From assembly GCA_013397695.1 (NCBI GenBank), contig VYZI01000106.1:1156308-1220307 (forward strand): DNA of 64,000 bases, given 5' to 3'. Below the pieces are notes generated by a model that was not told the DNA's origin, searched no databases, and was given only the letters and a program-made list of their open reading frames with translations. Below are positions 48,435 to 61,900 of this stretch, one piece after another. A program made the position numbers and the translations under genes. Numbering within the stretch: the first letter of the stretch is position 1; each line of letters opens with the position of its first letter. The DNA is from Centropus unirufus (lineage: Eukaryota > Chordata > Aves > Cuculiformes > Centropidae).

Positions 48435-49025
48435 GATAATTGACTGGCCAGTGAAGACCGAGGAAAAAAAGTAATCAAGTACCTCAGTCTTCTCCATACC
48501 CTGGGAAATCAGGTCTTCTGTTTCCTTCCAGAGAAGGCCCACATTCTCCCTAGCCTTCCTTTTATCACTGACATAGCTATAGAAGCTTCTCTTATTGCCC
48601 TTGATGTCCTTTGCCAGATTTAATTCTATCTCAGTGTTAGCTTTCCTAACCTGATCTCTGGCTGCTCGGACAAATTTCTCAGATAATTTCTCTGTATTCC
48701 TCCCAGGCTACCTATCCTTCCTTCCACCCTCTGTAGGCTTCCTTTTTGTGCTTAATATTTTCCAGGAATTCCTTGTTCGTCCATGCAGTTTTGCCAGGTT
48801 TTTCTTGTTTTCCCCTTTGTCGGGATGCATCGCTCCTGAGCTTGGAGGAGGTGGTCCTTGAATATCATTCAGTATTCTTGGTCTCCTCTCCACTCCAGGG
48901 CTTTATCCCGTGGTACCCTACCAAATAGATTACTGAAAAGGCCAAAATATGCTCTCTTGAAGTCCAGGGTAGTGAGTTTGCTGCATACCCTTCTCACTGC
49001 TTTATGTCCCTTGGCCTCTTACTAG
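48435..49025 (-). mobile_element. CR1 LINE fragment, internal ORF2 (linker to start of RT)
   Basis: The minus strand keeps pieces of CR1 ORF2. Near 48960-48975 it carries a stretch like LDFKRAYFGLF. It then has PRILNDIQ...SSGAMHPDKGENKKNLAKLHG (48708-48893 frame), followed by RAARDQVR-like and LELNLAKDIKGNKRSFYSY-like stretches toward 48560. The region ends in FLGRD/MEKTEVL-like sequence near 48480. Frames shift several times and stops are present. Neither the 5' end nor the 3' tail is present, so both ends were lost or separated. Boundaries are approximate. Confidence 0.87.
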
Positions 49026-49200
49026 AGATGACAAATTGTGTTCATTCTTCGGCAAGTTGAGCTTGCTCTTCAGACCTAGCAATTGAGAAATTTCTCATTT
49101 ATTTACATTAAGCTGTCATTTCTACTTGTTACACCAATTTACTAGAACAGGCAAGAAAGGTGAAACAATTTCTGGTGAGTAAGTGAGCTTTTTTTTTAAT
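49026..49200. other. Spacer between two opposed CR1 fragments
   Basis: About 175 bases of unassigned AT-rich sequence ending in a T run (49189-49198). Confidence 0.5.
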
Positions 49201-49360
49201 CCTGGCACTGGAAGAAGCTGCCTAGGATGATGCTGAGTCACCATTCCTGGAGGTGTTTAAAAGATGAGTAGATGAGTTCTTCAGGGATATGGTTTAGTAT
49301 TAGACAGGTGTGATGATCTCAAAAGTCTTTTTCAACCAAATGATTCTATGATTCTGTGAA
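49201..49360 (+). mobile_element. CR1 LINE 3' end, 5'-truncated
   Basis: The plus strand reads GAAGCTGCCTAGGATGATGC, GAGTCACCATTCCTGGAGG, TGTTTAAAAGATGAGTAGAT and CTTTTTCAACCAAATGATTC before the terminal TATGATTCTGTGAA. This is the last ORF2 codons (equivalent to the EAA...SPFLEVFKR-type end) and the 3' tail with its ATTCTATGATTCT repeats. It is in the opposite orientation to the fragment just upstream, so the two are separate insertions. Confidence 0.92.
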
Positions 49361-52300
49361 AAGTAATGTTTTTATTTCCCAAACACCACACTTCAATGGC
49401 TCAAAATGGGACAAAATAACATTTGGTTTTGCAGCCTGCCTGAAAACATGAAACTGCATCAGTGATACATGAGTGGTGGGAAGGACCCAATATCACAAGG
49501 GTTTACAATACAAGGCAGAGAGAATGATCTTCATCTATGAGGCATTGCCCTACGGAAGAACTTAAAATGTTCAAAAATTTCAAACGTTAAATCTCAATTC
49601 TCCCTCTGATCTCGCAGCTGGGTCTCCAGTGCCATCTTCTGACACAGGCTTCCATTGCAACCCACAAAAGTAGAAAGTTCCACTAGAACTGAGTTCCCCT
49701 GAGCTTTGTGCCTGTGGTGGTAGTTGTAATCTGAAACTTCTTGTCAGAATTATAATTTTGATTAATTCTACATGCCTTTTAATTATTTTTTTTGCTGTTC
49801 TTTGTGGGCATGTGGTGTTTTTTAGTTGAGCTACTTTTTTCTATTGGCATCATACATAACAAATGGATATGTTCAGAGGATTCTCATTCTTCTTAATGCA
49901 TATAAATAAGGGAAAAAAAAAGTTGCTATATGAAAATCTTGGATTTATATTATAATTTAAAGTAGATGCTTTATAGTATAGGGTGTATAGTAGGGAAAAA
50001 GTAATGCTCTGTAGTAGCCAGCTGCAGATTCATTAAGACCAAGTAGACAAATTTGAATTAATATGTTGAAATTATGCCCCACAGTTGTAATTTGACATTA
50101 CAATTGTTTTCTCTCTTCTTCTGGGTTTGAGTACAGGTACTTGACTATCTCAAAACCCTTTACACCCAAGGAAGATCTTGGCTTTAAGCACACTACAATT
50201 TAAGAGGTCTATCATCTTAAGGTCGCACCTCAAAGCAGTAAGGTTCAAAATTCTTTGAAAGAAAAATAGATATTCAATGGATAGTATAGACAAGATTTGA
50301 AAGAATAAATTTAAAAATGAAGAGCTAAATATGGGTGAAGGGCAAAAAGAAAGTCCTTGTAACTGTGATATAGCAAGAGAAAAATTGAGATAAACTGTTT
50401 GGTGAGTGTTACTTACACAGAATTTAAGAAACATTGTGACAGTTGCTAGCCAAACTGAAAATCTTAACATAGAAGAATACATTCTGGAAATGGTTCAGGT
50501 GTTTCTGAATAGCCTCATCATCAAAGGACCCCAAAATAAAACATAAAGTTGTTTAAATTACTAATAGTGCTTTTCATTATTTTTCTTTGTAGAAAATGAC
50601 AGCCGATATTCAAAAGTTATACATTTTAATATTAAAAAAATAGACGTGTAACAGGAAAAAAGAAGGGTTGATGTGTCACATCAGCCATAATATTCTATTG
50701 TAAAATAAAGAAAACAAAGAATATTTTTTGTAAAATCCCAGTGCAGCAGAGACTTCATTCTATTCTTACCACTTTTGCAATTAATAGATTACCTGTTTCT
50801 GTGCAAATCAAAAGAATCTTGATTGCTGAAATGCAACATTTTTTGGCAGAATCTTATATACATTGATCTCCACAGAGTCTGTTATTTTTGGCGTAGCATT
50901 TCTAACAACTGATTGAATAGGTGAGAAAGTTTAGCATCTGTTGAGAGCAATAAAGGTACTTTTTTTGGCAATATTCATTGATTCCTGACAGTAAAATTAA
51001 CAGCATCATATAACGTCATAATTTAACAAACCTATCATATTTCGTTACTTATTCAAGGACACTGGAAACCCAGATGTAACATGAGGAATCAGATTCATTG
51101 TGTGTGTTCTCTCCTTTGGCCTTGTTTCCACCTTTTTGCATCCCTTCCCCTTTCCTATTCTTAAAATACACTTCCTATCACAGAAAAGTGGAGAAACTTT
51201 GCCATCTTGTGGTCAACAGTAGTTACTGTACTATTCAACAAAAACACCAAGCTGCAAATACTGTAGTGGTCACCATATGGGGAGCTGCAGCTTCAGTGAA
51301 TTTAAGGAAAAAAAAAAAAAAGAACAGAATAAAACTTTTATGTATAAAGAAAAATTCATTTACTTTTACCCATACGCATAGAAATGGCTCAGAATAAGAA
51401 AGAATTAAATAGGGAAGGCTGTACATTTTATTTTATTTTTTTAGATTAATTTGATGAACTCAACCACTGGAGATGCAGAGAATATATTTTTAGGCAAAGA
51501 CTTTACATTTGCCAAGAAATTCGCTCATCAGATTCGCAAGTTGCCATAAAAGCTTACTTGAGTAAGCTGGGAAAACCTCTTAAAGCTGATATGGATCGGT
51601 AAAATAGGTGGTTTTCATATTACCTGCGACCTCAAACAGAAAGGAAAGAAAACCTCCAGGTGGTATAAACTTGACAAAGCAGCTCTTCTCTCAGTCTTTT
51701 CACTTGTCATGATGGACAGATGAAAAGGTCATACCTATGTTCTGACAATTTATGGCTGCTAAAACAGTAGACAATCAAAATTATTTTTGTTCTAATTTAC
51801 ACAAGTAGCCAGAGTTACTCTCCCCTAACTACCTGATCAGACCTCAGACAGCACAAGGGACATAAATTCAGATTAATTTAACATATGATTGACTGACTAG
51901 TGCAGCATCCAGGAATACTTCTTGTCTGCCTTCAAGTAGTTCAGATTGTCTCCACTTCTACGATCTTGCAATTTTTTTCCTATGTCTTACGATAAAGTCA
52001 GTGGGATTTTTTGCCTACCACTGCATGCAGTTAATGTCACTATTCTATTAAGAAAAGTTCTTGTTAAAAAAAGCCATTGTTTTTGTGTTCTTCAAATGGC
52101 AAGTTCTTCTCTAAGGACATGGAGTAACTGCTTAGTGGCAATTTAGGAAATTTACATGATTCATGGCATTTCTATTACAAAACTAAGATCACAGGGTTGA
52201 AATGGAAGTCGAGGAAATTTATTTGCAATTTAAGGCAACTATAATTATGAAGAAAGTCACATGTGAAGATGTTCTGGGTTATATTTGAATTGAAGATTGA

Positions 52301-52544
52301 ATTTAATGTCTGTCTTAGCAATTGCCTTCTTTGGATGAAGATTAAGAATTTGGTGGTCTGAACTTAGACAACATTATCTGAGACTCAAAACCTGTTTCAG
52401 GTGGGATCTCATTAATGACATATCAAAAGATTTCATTTGAAAGCTGTAAAGCTTCATTCAAATGCAGAGAAGATATTAACAATCATACACAAAAACATAA
52501 ACAGAACATAACATCTGGTTATGAATAATTTTTAACCTTTAAAT
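49361..52544. other. RALYL intron, no gene
   Basis: AT-rich, with a 17-base A-rich run near 51308-51321. The 110-codon minus ORF at 50150-50482 is hydrophobic and low-complexity, without family resemblance. No element seen. Confidence 0.5.
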
Positions 52545-53660
52545 CAGTATGGGCCCTCCACCTGTTGCCCCGGGGTATGCTGGGGATGCCACAGGACAGT
52601 TGAAGTGTTGTAGAGATGAACAGGGGGTTCCTGAGGTAGTAGGTGCCAGCAAGGAAACATCCATGGAACACCTTAAGGGAAACAAGGGGCATTCCACTAA
52701 GAAGGCGATGCAGCCAACAGCCCAGCTGAAGTATCTCTATAAAAACGCATGCAGCTTGGGCAACAAACAGGAGGAGCTGGAAACTACTGTGTTGCCAGAA
52801 AGCTATGTTCTGGTTGCCATTAGTGAAACCTGGTAGGATGATTCTTATGACTAGAGCGTGGCTATTGATGGCTACAGGCTGTCCAGAAGGGACAGACCAG
52901 GAAGGAGCAGGGGAGGCATTGCCACCTATATCAGAAGTGGATAGAGTGTGAAGAACAGTCTTTGAAGAGCAGCCATGAGCAGGTGAAAAGCTTGTGGGTA
53001 AGAATGAAAGACTGAGGCAGCAAAAGGAACCTTGTGGGCGGTGTAGGCTACAGGCCACCTGATCAAGGAGATCCTAAAAATGATGCTTTGTTCCCTCACC
53101 TACCGGAGACTTCATGATTGCAAGCTCTTATCCTACTGGTGGACTTCAACCACACTGATATGTGCTGGAAAAGTAACACAGAGAGCTGTAGGCAATCCAG
53201 GATACTCCTAGAGTGAGCTGAAGACAATTACTCAACCCAGTTTACAGACACCCCTACCCGAGAGGTTGCAATACTGGACCTGATGATCACTAATGCAAGT
53301 CAGCTCATCAGTGATGTCAAGATTGGAGGCAGTTTGGACTGCAGTGATGATTCGAGGTTCTGAGGGATATGGACAGGCAAGGGGTGTAGTCAGGACCCTA
53401 AATTTCTGGAAAAAAAAATTCCTGCTCTTCAAGGAGTTAGTAGGACCCCCTGGGATATGGTCCTAAGGGACAAGGGAGCAGAACAGAGCTGGCAAATATT
53501 TGAGGATGCTTTCCATAAAGTGCATGAGAACTCAGTCCCCAAATATAGGAAATCAGGCAGGGAAGGGAAGAGAACAGTGTGGCTGAGTTGAGACCTGCTG
53601 GTCAAACTGAAGACCAAGATAGAACTGCACAGGCAATGCAATTTGTGGCTGGTAGGAGAG
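52545..53660 (+). mobile_element. CR1 LINE, ORF2 5' half with endonuclease domain
   Basis: This is the longest element in the window, about 1.1 kb, in plus orientation and antisense to RALYL. It begins close to an ORF2-like start, runs through an AP-type endonuclease and ends in the linker before the reverse transcriptase. Recognisable blocks in order: LKYLYKNACSLGNKQEEL (from about 52726), VAISETW (to 52833), AIDGYRLSRRDRPGRSRGG, LLVDFNHTDMCWK (about 53136), CSDDS (about 53340), SWQIFEDAFHKVHENSVPK and KYRKSGREGKRTVWLS. Several stops and frameshifts break it. No RT core or 3' tail follows, which is unusual for CR1, whose copies normally keep the 3' end; the 3' part was probably deleted. Confidence 0.92.
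52549..52836 (+). pseudogene. CR1 ORF2 N-terminal remnant (endonuclease start)
   Basis: A 95-codon open frame inside the CR1 copy. Residues 1-59 are the poorly conserved leader. From residue 60 the AP-endonuclease fold begins, with the Asn of YKNA and the Glu of SETW in the places of the catalytic Asn and Glu of this nuclease family. A TAG stops the frame right after SETW, and the remaining nuclease blocks follow in the same or shifted frames. In the last block the usual Ser-Asp-His reads SDD, so the catalytic His is lost. Inactive. Confidence 0.88.
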
Positions 53661-54753
53661 TAAAACTGCACGGCTGAAAGATATTCAGCTGTTTGTTAGT
53701 CAAGAAACATAACTGTTGAAATGCTTTTGAGATCTTGATGTTCCCATCCATTTTGTCCTCTGGGAGTCAATATCTCTGACTCAGCAGGAATAACCACATA
53801 GCTAGCAAAGGTACCTGAAAAATTTCAGTTCTAAAGCACCATGGATGAATTACTTTCTTCTTGGGATTTATGGCAGTTGAACTATGATGCTGAGGTTCTC
53901 CCCAATGAAATGTCCTCTGCTGTGAAGCCTCCACTTCTCTGAAAAAGGAAAAACTACAGAATAAAGGGAAACACCTACTTGTTTCATTGTGTTTTGAAGG
54001 ATGGAGTCAGGGGATTACATGTAGGCAGAATACATCAAAGTTAGAAATTATGCTGAGCTGATGGAAATTGGGTCATCTGTTCTTCTTTGCAGGTGATACC
54101 CTACATATGTATTATATATCTTTGTCAGAGAACCAGAAAAAAGAATGCAAAGGAGTATTAGTATAGCTACTGTGTCTCAGCAAACTTTTCACCCCAAAGC
54201 AATGGGGGAAAAGATGGTAAGAAAAGATGATCTCAAATAACTGGTGACTGGAGAAGATTGTCAGAAGTTCATAAAAGAACTCCAATCAGGACAAAAGTAA
54301 AATCCTTTTCCTCTTCTCCCCACTTTGTAAATATCACAATTAAGACCTCATACATGCCGAGTCTGGAATTTGCTACTTAATTCATCCTGTCACAGAAAGC
54401 TTCTCCAGTATGTCAACTCTATTTTTTGAAAAGCAGTTGTCTGCTTCATCTAACTACAAAGGGCTAACCAATAACACTCAGCTGACTTTTCAAAGAGCTT
54501 GAAACAATAGGTCTGATAGAGGCTAATTACCTCGATCACCACACTCAGGACTCTTTGAACCTACTGCTCTACAAGTTAATTATTTTTCAGTGTAAGAAAA
54601 ATACAGAATTCAGTGTGGAGAGAGTTCATTCTACCATGGCCACATGCCAAACATCTGTTTTGCTGCTCTGCTTCGTCCTGTCATTTTCTCGGTTCCTTTC
54701 TTTCATAAAAAGTACTGCTTGAACATTATTTCCTCCTTTACTTTTCACCATTA

Positions 54754-54782
54754 CAACAATAACAACAACAACAAAAAAAAAG
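54754..54782. repeat. AAC/AAT simple repeat with A run
   Basis: ACAACAATAACAACAACAAC followed by nine to ten A. Low-complexity microsatellite. Confidence 0.8.
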
Positions 54783-57700
54783 CTGGATTAAAAACTGAGC
54801 AGGGACACATACAGTCTGGCCTGTAATAGTAAGACTGAGTGGATGTTTTAAAGCTACAAAGAAAATTATTTGCATCTGGAATTCAAAACCCAAATTCTGT
54901 TGCTGTTGAATAAATGACCTCTCGTTGGTTGTTATATTTGAGTACTGCAAACAGAAAATAACTCATAGAACATATCAGTTGTCGAATACACCTGGAAAAG
55001 AAATCAATTCTTTGCATAACAAGACAACAATTCTTACTTTTAATCCTGACATTTAAAGATCACAGACCATATTAAAAATGTGATTGGAAGAGGTGATGGA
55101 GTTTCTAAAGGTTGTTCCTAGAATTTTAACACAAATTACATGAATTGTTTCAACCATTGCAGCAAAACCCCTGGAGCACTTTCTGCCATAAATGCCTCAT
55201 TCTTTCCTCAGTCCAGACTCTGCCACGGGATCTGAAGCCTTAGTTCTGTGCAGCATCTACACCAGAAATTGTGATCTTCCCTTCAATGTCTTTTCTTGTA
55301 TAGCTTTTAAACTTCCTGTTTGCCTACCAGAGATGTGTGACTTGCTTTCAGAGAAACTCAGGTGTTCATTGTAAGATGATCTAACTTGGGAATTATGTTA
55401 TCACAAATCTATTTTTTGAATCTCACTTCCCGACACATTTGTAATAATGGATCACCCATTGAGTCTTTAATAGATCTGGGCTTTCTTAACCCCTGAAGTT
55501 CTCAATACTAGGCAATATGTGAGCAAATGTAATTGAAGATTTCATCAGATGGTGGCAGCAAAGGACCTTCTAATGCTCGAACTTCAGCCATGTGCATCCA
55601 GCATACCTGGTGCTTATCCTTTGTTTTATTTTCATGTAGACCTATGATTAGGAGTAAACATTACTCTGCATTTGTTTCAGCAAGAGGAAAAATAACAAGT
55701 ACATGGTTTACTTGTTTCTCAGAAAAAAACCTGTTGAAGCTGGAGGCAGTTGTTGTAGAACAGCCAAATAAAATAGAAGAAAAAAAGGAAATGGGTAAAT
55801 AAAAGCAAACAAAACAAATAAATAAAAGAAGGATGAAACCTGTCTGTAATCCCTGAGACAGTGAAATTTTGCTTGGATATTTTTAACTATGAGTTAGAAG
55901 GAATTCTCACATTGACTGACATAATAAGCATTGTTTTCAGAACTAACTTTTTTTTTCTAAGTTGTTCTCAGTATAATTGATATATTATTACAATAACAAA
56001 AGCGGCAGGTTTATTTTTGTGCCCTTACTAAGTCTCAGCAGCAAGTAAAGAATCAAATCTGAATCTAGAACCTGTAGGGCATAGAAGATTTTCATTATAT
56101 GTAGATGAGATTTCATAATTTAAAAGGCTGAAGATGGATGGCCCTGTTTGGTACTATGGCTGTGGCTTATGCTACAGCTCCATTAGCACAACTGTGAGCA
56201 AATAATTAACAGCAAGGTCAGATATTGCCTAGAAGAGGCTTGAAAATGCATGCAAGAGAAGAAAAAAAAACCTAAATTAGAATTGCAATAATCAATAGAG
56301 ATGAATTTACATATTTTTAGAAAGGATATGAAAGCCAACTGGTAGTCTGAAAACTCAATACAGTTCTTATTATGCTGCACTAACTTGCACCAAACTGGTT
56401 TTGAGAATTCCTTCCCAGTTGCTCTCCAGAACACTCGTTTACCACAACTCCACAACTTGAGTCTATTGAGTATGAGAGTGAAGTTTAGATTTAAACTTCA
56501 GAAAAGAGCTCTAATTCTGCAAGCAGCTTTCATGTGGCTGGACATATGTGCTGGCACAGAGCTTTACGGACTCCAAGGAGACTGTGTGAGATTATCTCTG
56601 GTCATGCAGAAGAAGCTGGATGACTGAGACAGTGTATCCTAATCAATCAAGAACTTGTGTATATTCTTTCTGTGTCTCACCATCTGTTTACCTGCAAATG
56701 CCACTATTCATAAAGAGTCAAAAGACATTGTCACTTCCATAGGTTGAACTCATTGAGTCCATCAGATGTTGTCTGCATCTGTCTGTCTGCTAATTTGTCA
56801 TTCCAGCACACACACTACATCCCACCTGTCACTCACCCTCCTCATTTCAAGGATGCACTGACACTCTCCAGATACACTCTTGATTAAAGCTCTGTGCTGT
56901 CATGCTCCCAAGATCTCTGAAGCTCTAAAATTACTAGTACCCATTCCTAGGGCTGCCATTTACCTCCCTTTACATTCGCTGCCTCATGAATACTTCTACT
57001 GGTCCCTTCATTCCATAATATTTTTCCTATCTCTACCATCATACCGTATCTCCTGAGGGAAATATCATATAAAGTATCAGTAGAGAAAGATGTTCTGAGA
57101 CCATAGAGGTGACATCTTGGACATGCAGAACACCATCACTTTTTTCCTTGGTCTATGGCCAATAATAAAAGACTAGCTGCTGTGTCTAGTAAGCTAGTTA
57201 AACACAAAATGATTTCTTATGATATTCTTTTCTGTATTACACACCTTTTTCCAGATCACCAAGGTACTTCACACTGTAGCTCAGGTCATTCCCATATGCC
57301 TTCTACAAAATTAGGGACAAATATTCATAAATGGCATCCAAACAGAATGATGCATTCCAGCCCTCAAAACTTGACTTTGGTTGTCTAGTAATGGGACTGT
57401 CATACACCTGGAAGTCTGATGGAGGCATTTGCAGAGATTCAATACAATAGGAAGAAGTAGTATTTCTCTATGGCTTGTAGATGGGCAACTTTTTCCTTGA
57501 GGGTAGTTCCCGCAAGGAAAAGTGCTACTTTGAGTTCTGATTCAGACACTGTGTCTTCTTTGAGCTCTAAGCAGTCAATCCAAATGTTTTTGTTCTTCCC
57601 TTTAAATGGGTACAGCTTAACAACCTCTGCATTGTGACTTCAAACAACCAATATATTGAGAGGAAATACCCCAACCCTCCATCTCAATTTTACCAGTACA

Positions 57701-58347
57701 TATCCATCTGCACAGGGAAGCAGCTGTGGTCTCTGCACAGTCACCTTTGATAAGCTAGGGTATCTAGGGTACTTTCCATTTAAACTTAGTGAATTGAAGA
57801 AACAAGCTACTCTGAACATAAATATCAAGTTTATTGCACAGCAATGAATTACGTTAATCTCTTTTTTATCTATCAATATAATCAAATGAAAAACAAACAT
57901 TGGAAAATCAAGCAAAAAAATCATTCTCTTATGTGCTATTTAGCAAAGACTGCACCAAGTCTAAAGAAATCTTCTCAAATGATGGTGGCATAGGATATTC
58001 CATATGGTTTTATTAAGAAAATATACATGAACAGTGTTATCTAACATGATACTACATCCAGCAGTAAAGAAATTTGATAAACACCAAGGCCAATAGGTTT
58101 TACATCTTGATACTTCTTATTGCACTAATTTATTTCATTTTATTTTGTGTATACTACTAGATTAGTCTGTGGAATCAGTTGTACAATTTCTTAAATTCTA
58201 TAGACTATGCATATGTAGTTCATACCATGAAGAAAAACCAAGATTAAAATTAATTGTAAAGTAGCTATGAGGAAATTATAATAGTACTAAAAATAAAATA
58301 TGCATGTATTTTCAAATATCCTGGACAGAAAATCATGCTAAAGCATA

Positions 58348-58385
58348 ACAAAAAAAAAACAAAAGAAAAAAAAAAATAAAAAAGG
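58348..58385. repeat. A-rich low-complexity tract
   Basis: Runs of A interrupted by single C, G and T over about 38 bases. No retroposon body is recognised upstream on either strand. Confidence 0.75.
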
Positions 58386-58844
58386 AAGTTAGTATGATAG
58401 TCAGTACCTGGAACAACTCAGACAGAAAGAACCAAAATGTTTCAGATAGCTACAGTTAAAACACTTCAGATATCCTGGGTAAGTCCCAGAACACAGGCAT
58501 AGCTAATGAAGCCTAATCATGCAATTTTATGTGGTTCAAAAAAATGTTACATTTAGGGATTTCTGAAATCTTGTATCTGGGTGATGCAATGTAACCCATT
58601 ATGGTATTGGCTGTTTTATGTACCAGATGTGAGAGGGAGAGAAAGCTTTAAACCTGATAGGTACTTTAAAATAAAACTCATCTAGAATTCCTAACTTAGA
58701 TCACATGGCTTTAGAAATAATTAGGATAAATGGTGTCATAAACCACCCTACAATATGTGTATCTCTGAAATATTACAGACTAAACCTTGCTCATGATTTC
58801 AAGGTTATGTGTTCTAAATGAGACTTCTCCTTTGTCTTTGACTC

Positions 58845-58938
<94 letters not shown>
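58845..58938. repeat. Perfect TATGTA hexanucleotide microsatellite (about 15.7 copies)
   Basis: The unit TATGTA repeats without a single interruption over 94 bases and is flanked by unique sequence. A perfect array of this length is expected to be length-variable between individuals. Being alternating purine-pyrimidine, it may also adopt unusual DNA structures. Confidence 0.97.
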
Positions 58939-61900
58939 GGAATTCTAAGCTGCGTTACCTCAGTGACAAATTTTTGAAAAAAATTTTATTAATAAACTTG
59001 AAAAACTGTTAAAGAAGGGATTATTCAAATAGTTGGAGCAGTGAGAAACTTGCATGGTGCTTTCTGCCAGGACACTGAAATGCTCCCTACTTCTTTAAAC
59101 TTTTGCTACTGGATCTTACAAGAAATGTCACTTCAAGACTTCCTTATTTTATTAAAACAGTCTTCATACCAGTAACTCAAAATCTGAATGGTAAGATTAT
59201 TTAATTATCAGGTTTTTTAAACCTCAGCTTCAGGATTTTGTGGCTCTAGGCAAGGCAAACTTAAAAAAGATAATAAGGATGGTTTGGCAGTGGATCCTAA
59301 AGACCCTAAAACCGGTGTTGTGAAGAAAAAGAACACATGGCTGTGTTGTTTTGTGTACAGCTAACTGCTATAAATTCCATTTCAAAGCAATTTATCTCTA
59401 AGTTGTAGAGGAATGTCAGGTGCTCCAGTCAGCACTATAGAGTCCCCATGGAAGTCGACTGAAACACAGGTATTGCAGACTTTTGTTGTTTCCTTCACTC
59501 GCTCTGTGAAGCTAGCTCCCATGCTAATTCTGTTTGATTAATCCATTTGTGAAAGTATCTACATTCCTCTTTCCCCAAATAAAAAAATAAATGCAATAAA
59601 GATTGCAGAATATTTCAATGCCAAATTAATGCAGCATCATACAAGTTCTTTGGCTCAAAAAGGAAGAAAAGATGGGGAACAAAAACCAGTTCCTGATGCA
59701 AACAGTAGCCACCAAGTGTGTTATGATATGTACTGCTTTATGCTAAACTATTCAGCAGGAGAAAGTGTGGGGCAAGAAACCATGGGGATGGTGCACTAAT
59801 TAGTAAGTAATTAATTCACAATGTAATCTGCTCCCACTGAGAACAATGTACTTGTCTCAGTAGGACTTTTAGAAAAATAGGAATAATAGACTCTCATAAT
59901 TGCAATAGGTAGATATCCACCTTAGAGCTCAAATGCTTAATTACTCTCTTGCTTTCCAGTGTTGAACCCAGGCAGCTCAGAAACTTCCTCCAGTCTGAAG
60001 GCATCACAGGAGCTGTCGGTATTCACAGGCAGTTCTGAGGAAGGGTCTCTGCACACCTAAGGTCTGCCTTGCATCATGAATGGGGCCATCCCTTGAGCCA
60101 AAATTTCAGTTTTAGCAGGAAAAGAGCAGCTTGGAAAGGTTTCTGTCATTGAGAAGGAGAAAGAATAGCCAGCCACAGCAGTAGGAATCAGTGCTTCTCT
60201 GCCTGCCTGTACTTTCAGAAAGAAGTAGAGATTGTAAGGATGCCTGCTCATGCTGGAGGGCAAATTAAGAGTGTCTGGGAAATACACAAACATGTTCTGA
60301 ACGTCTTTGAAAAAAAAAGTTCGAAAACAGGAGTTAACTGGCAAGACAACTGTAGGAAGCGGACTCACACAAAAACGTTGAAGTCATATTATCAGTAAGT
60401 CTCAGCCAATAAATCTCCAGATTTTGAATACCTCCATATCATTACAGACATAGGCCCCAGTCTTTCAAGTCTATCTCCTTCCAGAATTTAAACATTTCCA
60501 GGAAGCTCTCACACCTCCTCTAAGTTTGGAGAGATGATGATATGGCTATATCTGTAATATATTTCCCTGTAGCAATGGTGTTATAATTTAGATTGATTGA
60601 AAATGACCAAACTATATATTTGAACATCATGTATTATATGATATGATAGAACCACACCTGAGCTACCTGTAAGCTTTCCCACCTTTCCCTTCACCTCTCC
60701 CCATCCATGTATTGCAGTGCTAAGCACTGCAATATTTTCACAATAGCACAGATTCCATGTGAAATTATTACACATCCATAAAAAATATTTAAGCCTATAT
60801 TTATTAGGGCCATGGAATGACACTCCTATTGCATGGAAGGCTTTACATGTACGCACTATATATGGGCTTCTAGAATAGTAATGTGAAGAAAAAGAAACTC
60901 CTTGGAAACACAGGTGTACACACAGGATACTGAGCAAAACAAATCATCTGATACCAAAGACATGGGTAACTGGGAAAGGCTATGGAGGGTTCTTTGGGGA
61001 AAGATGGCAGGTTAAAAGGTAGCCTCATTAGTTGCTTCTTTTGAAGGAGTATATAATTTCACCAGTTGTGTCCATGTGCCTCCCAAAGCTGCTTCAGAAG
61101 CACTTAACCAGATTCCTGCTGAGTCATGCCTTTGAAATGCCCTAAATGCAAAAGCTCTTTATGAGTCACCAAAAACACCTCGATAAGAAAGGAGGTCAGG
61201 CTGAGGCAACCTAGGAAAGAGTTTCATCAGGCTTAGCTGAAATACACTATTGCACATTTAACACGCTATTTTATTTCTGCCCTTCTGGTTTAGCTTAAGT
61301 GTAAACGTTTTTAAGATAAACTCAGTAAATGCAATCTTGGAGATATCATGGTGGGAAAAGTACAAGCAACAGCAATGTATCTGAGGTTTCTAAATCTAAA
61401 GTATTACTATGACACATGTGGTGATCCTTCATATTTGGGTGTACCTAATATTTCAAAATAATAATCCATATGTACCTTGTTGGAATCCATTTCAGAGCAC
61501 TGAGAATTATTTCCCCATTTTATTGTGGTACTTGTCAGAGTTAAACTAATTTTTAATATATCATTCCGTGCAGCTGGTTGAGTTCCAACTTCCAGCACGA
61601 ATGAGCTCTTTAAGAATTATTCCTTAAGGATAGCATTGCAAAATACTAGCTGCTGTGAGAAATTGATATTTTCTGTTGTAAATGACTCATATTGCACTAA
61701 TATCTCTGATCATGAGGGTTTGGCACATGAGAAGGTAAATTCTAGACAATAATATGTTGAAGGGTTTGAGACAGATATTTTTTAAAAAAGTCTAACTACA
61801 TTCAATTCAATTCAATTTCTCTAAATTTCCTATATGATAAGAAAATTCTTCTCCAAGTTTGTATATATTATTCCTCTCTAGCAGTCAGCAGTCTGGCATA

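Larger units (their letters stand above)
53661..58844. other. RALYL intron, no gene
   Basis: AT-rich. It holds an AAC-type simple repeat plus A run at 54754-54782 and an A-dense low-complexity stretch at 58348-58385. No exon or further transposable element is supported. ORFs are all below 100 codons. Confidence 0.5.

Noticed and set aside
58845..58938. Regular repeat considered as a CRISPR-like array
   Set aside because: Hexamer unit without spacers in a vertebrate intron, so it is a simple microsatellite.
60581..60937. 118-codon minus-strand ORF
   Set aside because: No domain, no splice sites in frame, no promoter, and AT-rich codon use like random intronic DNA.
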